Position numbers and translations under genes: made by a program. This document shows, in pieces, positions 43,231 to 52,600 of a stretch of 64,000 nt of DNA. The notes beneath the pieces are model-generated. The model saw only the letters and a program-made list of their open reading frames with translations, made no database searches and was not told the DNA's origin. How positions within the stretch are numbered: the stretch's first letter is position 1; the number at the start of each line of letters is the position of its first letter. The stretch is from an uncultured Bacteroidales bacterium (GTDB taxonomy: Bacteria; Bacteroidota; Bacteroidia; Bacteroidales; Bacteroidaceae), in assembly GCA_902760315.1 (NCBI GenBank), contig CACWFV010000011.1, positions 1-64,000 on the forward strand. The letters run 5' to 3'.

Positions 43231-43919
43231 ATGATCAAGCCGGCAAGGGTCATGCCGAAGATGGCCGTGATGTGGACGAGAGACCCCTTGGCCTGAGGAG
43301 GAGCTTGCGGAGAGAGGCGCGGGGGCTCGTCAGAGAACACACACTGGAACTTACGCTTAGGGAAGCGCTGCTCTTTCTTGAAACGGTTTCTTAAGGCACG
43401 GGCCAGGGGGTCGCCTTTCACCCGCCAAAACTCTGCCACCTGTATGCGGGCAGGGTTCAGTTTCATGGCAGCCCCCATCGACGAGAGCAGTCTGGCCTTG
43501 GTCTGGCACGCCAGGAGAATGAGTGCCGCCTTGTCTTTCAGCGAGTCGATGGCGTCAATAATATAATCATAGGTGTCCAACTGGAAATCCGCCGCCGTTT
43601 CCTCGGTAAAGGTCTGCTGCAATGCCGTGACCTCCACATCAGGATTGATGGCCAGCAAGCGTTCCCTAAGTGCCTCCACCTTTACCTGTCCCACTGTCTT
43701 CGTGGTGGCCATCAGCTGCCGGTTGACATTGGTCACGTCCACGTTGTCGAAGTCTACGATGGTCAGCTGTCTCAGTCCGGTGCGCACCAAGGCCTCGGCA
43801 CACCAGGAGCCCACGCCTCCTACACCGAAAAGGATGACGCGCTTCCGGGCGAGGCGCTCCATAGCGTCGGCACCCAGCAGCAGTTCACTCCTCAGGAATA
43901 TTGCATTGTCTATTGCCAT
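43203..43919 (-). CDS. tcdA: tRNA threonylcarbamoyladenosine dehydratase (ThiF/HesA family)
   Basis: A 238-residue E1-like ATP-binding protein. ILFGVGGVGSWCAEALVRTG is the nucleotide-binding Rossmann motif, VDFDNVDVTNVNRQL the adenylation region, and DAIDSLKDKAALI the second conserved segment; AEFWRVKGDPLARALR and KFQCVFSDEPP are typical of TcdA (formerly CsdL/YgdL), which cyclises t6A37 in tRNA. The start at 43919 is preferred because an upstream extension crosses the promoter. The stop lies inside the convergent PatB gene. Confidence 0.88.
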   Translation of the reverse strand: MAIDNAIFLRSELLLGADAMERLARKRVILFGVGGVGSWCAEALVRTGLRQLTIVDFDNVDVTNVNRQLMATTKTVGQVKVEALRERLLAINPDVEVTALQQTFTEETAADFQLDTYDYIIDAIDSLKDKAALILLACQTKARLLSSMGAAMKLNPARIQVAEFWRVKGDPLARALRNRFKKEQRFPKRKFQCVFSDEPPRLSPQAPPQAKGSLVHITAIFGMTLAGLIIQDIAAANC

Positions 43920-43940
43920 TGTTCTCTCGTTTTTTGGCTG

Positions 43941-43948
43941 CAAAGATA
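43941..43948 (-). promoter_or_regulatory. -7 box of tcdA
   Basis: TATCTTTG on the minus strand, 21 bases before the ATG. Confidence 0.6.
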
Positions 43949-44173
43949 CGAAGAATTCCGCTATTTTCGCCACGATTCTGCCGAAATACCACATGCATGG
44001 TAGGTGGATTGCCCTGACCTGAACTTGTCATAGAATATTGCCTTCCCTGATTTGCCAACTCTGTGTTGCAAAACATGTTGTCAGCACCACCTATTTTATA
44101 TAGTTTAACTCAAAAAGTGATTTAGGATAGTGAATTATTCTTAATTCTGGCCACTTATTCCTTTTTTTCTTTG

Positions 44174-44181
44174 TAACTTTG
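44174..44181 (+). promoter_or_regulatory. -7 box of pckA
   Basis: TAACTTTG followed by GCAGCCGC; the leader to the ATG is 58 bases. The surrounding 200 bases contain no other gene. Confidence 0.65.
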
Positions 44182-44239
44182 CAGCCGCAAACAGAAAATA
44201 GGTAATAGTAAAATTCACTAAATAACAAGTTAAAAAATT

Positions 44240-45853
44240 ATGGCAAAGTTAGATTTGACACAGTATGGCATCACCGGTTCTACCGTGATTGCTCACAATC
44301 CGTCGTATGAGTTCCTCTTCGAGGAGGAAACCAAGGCTGGCCTGACTGGTTACGACAAGGGCCAGAACACCGAGCTCAACGCTGTTAACGTGATGACCGG
44401 TATCTACACCGGCCGTTCGCCTAAGGATAAGTACATCGTATGCGACGAGCAGTCTAAGGACAAGGTGTGGTGGACTACTGAGGAGTACAAGAACGACAAC
44501 CACCCCATGACCGAGGAGGTTTGGAAGACTGTGAAGGAAATCGCCATCAAGGAGCTCTCTAACAAGCAGCTCTATGTCGTTGACGCCTTCTGCGGTGCTA
44601 ACGAGGCTACCCGTCTGGCTGTCCGCTTCATTGTGGAGGTGGCTTGGCAGGCTCACTTCGTCACCAACATGTTCATCCAGCCCACCGCTGAGGAGTTGGA
44701 GAACTTCAAGCCTAACTTCGTAATCTATAACGCTTCTAAGGCTAAGGTAGAGAACTACAAGGAGCTGGGTCTGAACTCAGAGACTTGCGTAGCCTTCAAC
44801 ACCACCAGCCGCGAACAGTGCATCATCAACACCTGGTACGGTGGTGAGATGAAGAAGGGTATGTTCTCTATGCAGAACTACTACCTGCCCCTGCAGGGCA
44901 TCGCCTCAATGCACTGCTCTGCCAACACCGATATGGAGGGTAAGAACACCGCTATCTTCTTCGGTCTGTCAGGTACCGGTAAGACCACATTGTCTACCGA
45001 CCCGAAGCGTCTGCTCATCGGCGACGACGAGCACGGATGGGACGACGAGGGCGTGTTCAACCTGGAGGGTGGCTGCTATGCCAAGGTTATCAACCTGGAC
45101 AAGGAGTCTGAGCCCGACATCTACAACGCCATTCGCCGCAACGCCCTGCTGGAGAACGTCACCGTTGACGCCAACGGCAAGATTGACTTCGCTGACAAGA
45201 GCGTTACCGAGAACACTCGCGTAAGCTATCCTATCGACCACATCGAGAAGATTGCCCAGAAGGTCAACGGCAAGAGCGCCGGTCCTGACGCCAAGAACGT
45301 CATCTTCCTGTCTGCCGACGCCTTCGGCGTGCTGCCTCCCGTCAGCATCCTGACTCCTGAGCAGACCAAGTACTACTTCCTGTCTGGTTTCACCGCTAAG
45401 CTGGCTGGTACAGAGCGCGGCATCACCGAGCCTACTCCTACTTTCTCTGCTTGCTTCGGCCAGGCCTTCCTGGAGCTGCACCCCACCAAGTATGCTGAGG
45501 AGCTCGTGAAGAAGATGGAGAAGAGCGGTGCCAAGGCTTACCTCGTCAACACTGGTTGGAACGGTACCGGCAAGCGTATCTCTATCCGCGACACCCGTGG
45601 CATCATCGACGCCATCCTGGGCGGTGCCATCCTGAAGGCTCCCACCAAGAAGATTCCTTTCTTCGACTTCGAGGTGCCCACAGAGCTGGAGGGCGTAGAC
45701 ACCAACATCCTGGATCCCCGCGACACCTACGCTGACGCTGCTCAGTGGGAGGAGAAGGCCAAGGACTTGGCTGCCCGCTTCATCAAGAACTTCAAGAAGT
45801 ACGAGGGCAACGAGGCTGGTAAGGCACTTGTCGCTGCAGGACCTAAATTGTAA
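44240..45853 (+). CDS. pckA: Phosphoenolpyruvate carboxykinase (ATP)
   Basis: A 537-residue enzyme interconverting oxaloacetate and PEP; in Prevotella and relatives it fixes CO2 on the way to succinate. [28 protein letters not shown] (kinase-1a P-loop near residue 240), [19 protein letters not shown] (kinase-2 and metal site) and [17 protein letters not shown] are diagnostic. Codon use is strongly biased (for example AAG, AAC, CTG), as expected of a highly expressed gene. The 3' end with its stop is duplicated just downstream. Confidence 0.97.
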   Translation: MAKLDLTQYGITGSTVIAHNPSYEFLFEEETKAGLTGYDKGQNTELNAVNVMTGIYTGRSPKDKYIVCDEQSKDKVWWTTEEYKNDNHPMTEEVWKTVKEIAIKELSNKQLYVVDAFCGANEATRLAVRFIVEVAWQAHFVTNMFIQPTAEELENFKPNFVIYNASKAKVENYKELGLNSETCVAFNTTSREQCIINTWYGGEMKKGMFSMQNYYLPLQGIASMHCSANTDMEGKNTAIFFGLSGTGKTTLSTDPKRLLIGDDEHGWDDEGVFNLEGGCYAKVINLDKESEPDIYNAIRRNALLENVTVDANGKIDFADKSVTENTRVSYPIDHIEKIAQKVNGKSAGPDAKNVIFLSADAFGVLPPVSILTPEQTKYYFLSGFTAKLAGTERGITEPTPTFSACFGQAFLELHPTKYAEELVKKMEKSGAKAYLVNTGWNGTGKRISIRDTRGIIDAILGGAILKAPTKKIPFFDFEVPTELEGVDTNILDPRDTYADAAQWEEKAKDLAARFIKNFKKYEGNEAGKALVAAGPKL

Positions 45854-45925
45854 GATTTAGGGCCGAAAGCAACGAGCATCTTCGATGGTCGCTGCAGGAC
45901 CTAAATTGTAAGATTTAGGGCCGAA
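45830..45925 (+). repeat. Direct duplication of the pckA 3' end with its hairpin
   Basis: A 38 bp sequence (45830-45867), covering the last codons of pckA, its stop and the hairpin CCTAAA-8 bases-TTTAGG, is repeated exactly at 45888-45925. The offset is 58 bases. The 20 bases between the copies are unique. Confidence 0.9.
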
Positions 45926-45997
45926 GCAACTTCGCCCTACGCAGGGCAAAGTTTGCTGGTCCGAAGCTCTAAAGCACAGACTCTAAAGCATCATAAT

Positions 45998-46036
45998 AAT
46001 AACTCATGCAGGTTTTGCTTGCATGAGTTATTTTTT
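45998..46036 (+). terminator. Rho-independent terminator downstream of pckA
   Basis: A perfect 13 bp stem AATAACTCATGCA (45998-46010) with TGCATGAGTTATT (46020-46032), a 9 base loop and a T-run to 46036. Confidence 0.88.
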
Positions 46037-46079
46037 ATTACTGAGCCAGCGAGGATGTTAATAAAAAGTCATATTTGCA

Positions 46080-46278
46080 AATGTCACAATGTCACATGTC
46101 ACATTAAGGGCGGTTTTTAGCTGCATTTTTAAAGAGGGGAAATAGTATATTTACTTTAAATTATATATATTACAATATATATATAATTTAATTCTTCTTT
46201 GACTGTTTTTCGCAATTTTCAGGAAAACACGTCAAAATAGCCCTTAATGTGACATGTGACATGTGACATTGTGACATT
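46080..46278. mobile_element. MITE-like inverted-repeat element of about 199 bp
   Basis: Left arm 46080-46111 (32 bp, starting AATGTCACAATGTCAC and ending TTAAGGGC) has its perfect inverse at 46240-46278 (39 bp), the right arm carrying one extra 7 bp unit ATGTCAC. Between them, 128 bp contain an AT-rich palindrome (about 46157-46191) differing by one AT dinucleotide. No coding frame and no clear target-site duplication. It could be a non-autonomous element or a structural or regulatory cruciform. The rest of the stretch from 45854 to 46676 holds the pckA duplication, a terminator, and two -7 boxes, and no recognisable gene. Confidence 0.6.
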
Positions 46279-46380
46279 CTCGTGAAAAATTGAAAAGGTA
46301 AAAAATTGGAATGTACGATTTTTTGATACTTACACACACATTTCTTGGCGGAACTCTTGACAGTGGGTACCCTTTTTTTG

Positions 46381-46388
46381 TATCTTTG
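46381..46388 (+). promoter_or_regulatory. -7 box before a very short basic frame
   Basis: TATCTTTG with CTTG about 21 bases upstream (46356-46359). It lies 4 bases before an ATG of an 18-codon frame. Confidence 0.45.
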
Positions 46389-46392
46389 CACT

Positions 46393-46449
46393 ATGAATGT
46401 TACGCGCGGGCGCAGGGTGGTTACGCGGCATAAGCATAAAACAGCATAA
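46393..46449 (+). other. Possible 18-residue basic leader peptide frame
   Basis: ATG to TAA, encoding MNVTRGRRVVTRHKHKTA. The peptide is strongly basic. No ribosome binding site separates it from the -7 box, so translation would be leaderless. It may be chance; a leader or a remnant of the adjacent inverted-repeat region are alternatives. Confidence 0.25.
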
Positions 46450-46527
46450 AAGGAACTAATATTCCTCAAAATACGTCTTTTAAGAAGATTTTCTTCCGAG
46501 TTGGAGCATAAATAGAATATTTTTTTG

Positions 46528-46535
46528 TATCTTTG
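46528..46535 (+). promoter_or_regulatory. -7 box upstream of the giant protein gene
   Basis: TATCTTTG, about 140 bases before the ATG at 46677, within a long AT-rich leader. The nearest -33 candidate is off-spaced. Confidence 0.5.
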
Positions 46536-46676
46536 TACCGAATATTCAACTTAAATACGTATTAAAACAAATCACATGCCCAGCCGAGAGATAATTATTA
46601 CTAAGCGAGAGCAGAAAATGACCGATTTACTTGGTTAATGATAATAAAAACAATAACAAACTAAGTGACAATAAAT

Positions 46677-49600
46677 ATGAGAAAAATAACTAAGAACAGG
46701 CACGGAGGCTTCGGGCTGCAAGTGCTATTGCTCATGCTCGTGATGCTCGTTGGAGGGGGAAATCCAGCGTGGGCTTGGATTTATCCTGTCAATACCGAGA
46801 AGACCCTCAACGATCCTGGCGGAGGGACCTGCAAATTCACCGGAAAATCCGAATGGGGTGGATTTTACAAGAAAATCAATAACGGAGGTTTTGGTTTTTA
46901 TGGTTTTGACAACGCCGCATTTGAAACTAAACTTAATTTCAAAGTGGACGAGCAAAAATTCATCTGGGAATTCGACATTAGGATGTGGTTCTTTGAAGCG
47001 AAATGCTGGGATTACGATAACAATAAATTCAGAGGTGAAGTATATGTGGTCACCTCCGACGATGTAAAACACTTGATTGGCACATGGTCTTGGGATTACA
47101 CCATCGCTTCTTGGATTCAGAATGTCTGGGAAGACGAAACTTGGGGTAAAGTGGTTGTATCTGGTGACGGCGATTATGATTGTCGTGTTACTTATGCCCC
47201 CAGTGGGCAGGCTGTTGAGGATGGTGTAAAGGCTATTGTCATGAAACATTCTGTCAGCAACGATGCTACGAATGGAGCAACCATGTATGAGGTGCAGTAT
47301 GAAAAAAGTATCAACTTCAACAGCCTTACAGCAGACACGCCCATGCCTAAACTTACGGTGGACTGGGACACAGATGCTAAACTGGCTTTCAAGGCCACAG
47401 GTGTTCCCGACAAGCGGGGAAAAAATGGGTGGAGAGACCAGTATTACGACCTCCAACTCTATTACTACAATATTGGCCAGCAAAACAGCAATGCCTCCTT
47501 CGGCACCACAAAGGGCGGTTTTAACATCTCTAACGTGAGCAACGGGAAGATGGATGTTGCGTTCAGTTACTGGCCATTGACCACTTCGGAAGCAGCTGCC
47601 ACCTGTGCCTACACTGTGCCCGTCTATGTGAAGTATCAGGGGTGCAGCGATGTAAGTTACGCGTCAAATTTTATACAAAACAGTGTGTTTAAGCAACCAT
47701 CAGTGGCACACGGTTTCATCAAGCCCTACACCCGCCCTGCCACCTTGGATGTCCAGTTTGACAAGTGGAACAAGAAGAACGTAGTGACGTGGACGCCGCA
47801 GACGGAAGCAAAGGGCTACGACGGTACGACGGAGGTGGACGTAGCCTGCCGCAACGACGGCAAATGGTACGTCATCCGCTATGACAAGAACAGCCCAGCC
47901 ACCGACTATAAAGTACTGGGCACGTTGAAGGGCGATGCCGCCACGCTGCAATTAGACGATGCCGACATCGACTACGACAAGGAATACAAATATCGCGTCA
48001 TCTTCCTGCCCTCGATATTGGAGAGCAAGTACAAGGACAACCTGGCTAAGCTGCCCGGCTACAATCGCACGCACAACAATACTGACCTGTGGGAGGAGAA
48101 AACGGTGAGCACCAAGATGGAGGTACCCATCAGACTGTCGCAGGACAAGACCCACGACAAGGCTGTGCGCCTGATATGGAATTACAGTATCCCCCTCAAC
48201 GGGCTGACATGGGCTGTTGAATATAAGCAGACCGGCGAGAAGACGTGGCTCTCCAGGACCGAGACCATTCCCGTCGACCCCAGCCAGACCGAGGCCAGCA
48301 CTGATTTCAGCGGTACGGTGTGCGACCCCGTGACTTATCGCATCAAGACCACCATCGGTGGCAAGATTCTCTACAGCGACACCCTCTCTACCACCTTGCC
48401 CTCGGGCAGCTACATCAGCGACGTGACCGCCACGACAGGAACGGAGGAGACGGAGGTCAAGGTGAAGTGGAAGGTGAAGAACCCCGACATCATCAACGAC
48501 ATCTACTACCGCGTGCTGCGCCGCCCCATCGGTGCTGAAGGCCCCGACAGTTGGACGGAGCTGACCAGCAGCGTCCACGGCACGGCAACGGAATATGAAT
48601 ATACTGACACGCGCCCCCTGGCAGGTACCTACTATGAGTACACCGTAGAGGCATATGGTGCCAAGTGCGGCGACCAGTTGATGAAGAGCGATGCCGTTGT
48701 CACCCCCGGCTTCTCGCAGGCTCGCGGTACCATCACGGGCCACATCTCTTTCGGCTCGGGCACGGCGGTTGCAGGCGTCAGGGTGAACCTCGTCAAGTCG
48801 AGTACCGACGATGCCAACAGCCAGCCGCAGTTCCTCTCGCGCCGCATCGACGGCGAAGGGGCGGGCCTGCAGTGGCGTGCCAACAGCGAGAAATATGACA
48901 ATGTGCTCAACGGCCAGCAGCCGCTGACCTTGCAGCTGTGGGCCCGCCCGCAGAGCACGGCAGCCGGCGGTGCGTCGCAGCAGCAGCTGGTGCAGATAGC
49001 CGGTGCCCTGGAGTTAGGCGTGAAGGAGTCGGGCGGCCGCTTCCACCTCTATGCCATCGACCGCTCGAAAGGCGGAAAGACGGTGAAGGAGTTTACCGGT
49101 CTCGTGTTCGACAACATCGACTTCACCCACGTCGCTGCCACCTACAACGGCGGCACATGGACCTTCTACGTAGGTTCGGAGACCCTGCAGAAAGCCACCA
49201 TGACCGCGGCAGCCACCACGTGGAACGCCGTCAGCAGCACCACCGCCACCCTGCCCACGCTGAGCATAGGCGGTCCGGCGGCTACACGCTCGCAGGGCAG
49301 CGGCTTCAAGGGCTTCGTCGACGATGTGCGCCTGTGGCAGCGTGCCCTCACCGAGGCAGAGATTACTGAGAACTACATCCGTATCCAGGGCGGCACGGAG
49401 AGCGGCATGGTGCTCTACTGGCCCTTCGACGAGGGACTGAGCGTGCAGCGCTACGCCTTCGACATTGCCCGTCAGGACGGCCTCTACCAGCTGAACCACC
49501 CCGAGGTGGGCGTCAACGTGGTGCCCGATGCCAGCTGTCCGCAGCACCTGAAGCTCTACGGCATGACCGACAGCGAGGGTGACTATATTATAAAAGGTGT

Positions 49601-52600
49601 ACCCTTCCAGCAGGGCGGCACCAACTACAAGATAGTGCCCGAACTGGGCATCCACGAGTTTGCGCCTGCCACCCGCACCATGTTCGTCAGCCCCACGAGT
49701 CTGACGGCCAACAACATCGACTTCGAGGACGTCTCGTCGTTCCCCATGGAGGGCCGCGTCACCTATGCCGGCACCAACATCCCCGTGGAGGGCATCCGCC
49801 TCTACGTGGACGGTGAGCTGCAGACGAAGCAAGGCAAGGTGGTGGAGACCGACGCCAACGGACGCTACCTGATGTCAGTACCCATCGGCAAGCACTATGT
49901 GGAGGCATCGCTCGACGGCCACACGATGGTGGCCGGCGGCCGCTTCCCCCTGCAGGATGAGCACAACTTCGACGGTCCCGTCGTCTACGACTTCCAGGAC
50001 TCCACGCTGGTCAACTTCGTGGGCCGTGTGAGCGGAGCCACCAAGAACGACACGCTGGCCGTGGGCTTCGGCGCGTCGAACAACAACATCGGCGTGGCCA
50101 AGATTACGCTGAAACTGAACAGCGAGAACCTACTGTTCAACTACGACGGTGAAAAAGCCGGCACCGTGGAGCGCCCCTTCCAGAGCGACACCACCGCCAT
50201 CCGCAGCCATGCCTGGGCCGGCAAGGGCAGCGACGCGAAATACATCTACATCGAGACCGACTCCACCACGGGCGAGTTCTCGGCCCTGCTGCCCCCGATG
50301 AAGTATATTGTGAAGAGCATCACGATACCCAGCACCAAGGACAACATCGAGTTCACCACGCTGCCGCAGATTGACCTGACCAGCGTGAAGAAGGAACTGA
50401 AAGACTCGCTGCTGCTGCCGACAGCGGCCGGCGACTCCGTTTGGCACTACTACACGTACAATACGAAGATGGTGAAGACCCACTTTGCCGAACCGCAACT
50501 GGTGATGACCCAGCAGGGCAGCGAGGGCTTCGGCGAGCGGGAGATGCTGAAATACGCCGTCAGCCCCACCGTCACCCAGGACATCAAGGACATCTGGACG
50601 CGGGAGAATGACGGCAGCATCAAGTACAACTACGACTACCCCGTCTTTGCCCGCAACAAGGAATATAAGTTCGACGTACGCGGCTATGAGGTATATACCA
50701 ACTACGACACCGGCACAGCCCGAAACGACACGGTGGCGATGAACGGCCTGGTGGTGACCGTAGCCAACGAGATGAGCAACATCCAGGACGTGGTGGCACG
50801 CGTCATCGACCCCACGCAGACCGAGTTGAAGGACGGTGCTGTCGTCAATTTGAAACGCACCCAGTTGCGCCTGGACCGTGACGGCACGAACACCATCACC
50901 TTCACCACCGGCGCACCCAACGTGACGGCACCCTACACCCGCCACTTCAGCATGACCTACGAGCGCAACAACCGCACCTACAGCGGCCAGCAGCTGGACG
51001 GCATCGTGCTGGGCGAGCTGACCAACGGTGACAACTTCGTCACCGCCGGTCCCGACCATGTCGACATGGTGCTGCGCGACCCGCCAGGAGCCACCGGCAA
51101 GGTGACGTGGAAGACGGGCTCCAGCAATACGAAACTGTACAACAGCGTGGAAGGCGCCTATCTGGACGAGGATGTGGCAGTAGACATGATGTGGGGTACC
51201 AACATCAGCACCGCAGTAGGACTGGGCGTAGCCATCATCTCGTCCACCGATGCCCACCAGACCCTGACGGTAGGCCAGGAAGGCTCCTACACCTGGGAGT
51301 GGCGCGACGACAGCACCTTTGTCACCACCACCGCCTCCGACATCAGCAGCAGCACAGGCATGAAATACGTGGGTGCCAAGGGCGACCTGTTTATCGGCAA
51401 GTCGCACAACTATATCATCGGCACCTGCCGCAAGCTGGGCTTCCACCTCGAGTCCGGCGGCATCGTCTTAGGACTGAAGGAGGCCGTGAGCATCAACGAC
51501 AGCATCAGCACCGACTTCATCTTCTCAACCCGTGAGATAGAGGAGACCATGATACCGAAACTGAATGACGCCCGCAACGGGCTGCTGCAGTATGCCGACA
51601 GCCTGGCCGCCGTCAACTATAAGAACACGACGGAGAACGATGTCTACCTGACGTGGAAGAAACCCACCGACTCTGACTACGGCCAGGACAAGACCTATGT
51701 GTGGAAGCCCGGCACGAAGGGCAAGTCGCAGGACATGGTGCTCTACTACAACCAGTCGGTGAAGAACTGGAAACAGCGTCTGGCCGACAACGAGCAGGAC
51801 AAGGTGGAAGCCATGGAGGCGCGCGACAAATACTTCAAAGAAAACCGCTCGTTCGACGGCGGCAGCAACTACGTCTACTCGGTGCGCCATGACAGCATCT
51901 ACGCCTCCACATACGAGACATCGACAAAGGTGGGCGGCAAGCTCTCGTTCCAGAGCAATATCTTCGTCAACTATGCCGCTTCGTTTGGCATGAACATTGA
52001 GGCGGATGTGGCTTCAGGATACATCGGAAGCAGCGTTGTGGGCGACGAGGATGGCAACAGGACAAGCTACGCCGAGTTTGAGTACGAGTTGAGCGACGGC
52101 AACTCAGGCACCGACTTCAGTGTGGACATCTACAAGTCGCCGCGTGGCTGGGGCGACATCTTCGTGCTGCGCGGCGGCCAGAGCTACAACCCCTACGAGG
52201 GTGAAGTGCTGGCCGAATACTACGAGCCGGAGAAGAAGCACGTCATCTCCTATGGCACGGAGCGCATGGAGCAGCCCGTCATCCGCATCAGCACCGATGG
52301 TGAGGTAGGGGCCACGAGTGCCACGCTGACCGACATCCCCGCCGGCGGCACGGGGCAGTTCACGCTGCACTTGACCAACGGCACAACGACCAACCAGACG
52401 GTGCCGTTCACCTACATCTTGGAGATAGCAGAGATTTTCAACCAGCAGGGCCTGCAGGTGCTGATGGATGGCGTTCCCGCTGACGGCCGCGGCATCTATA
52501 TCCCCGCCGGCGAGACAGTGAAGAAAGTCATCACCGTGCGCCAGACGGACCAGAGCGTGCTCGACTACGAGGGCGTCACGATATGGTTTGAATCGCAGTA

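Noticed and set aside
46393..46449. A confirmed small protein gene
   Set aside because: The frame has no ribosome binding site and is only 18 codons long; kept only as a low-confidence feature.
46188..46469. Minus-strand frame across the inverted-repeat element
   Set aside because: It reads through the repeat arms and the AT-rich palindrome, with no coding signature or ribosome binding site.
45854..46676. Degraded transposase or other pseudogene in the 0.8 kb gap
   Set aside because: I examined all frames by eye and saw no stretch resembling a known protein; the region is explained by repeats, a terminator and leader sequence.
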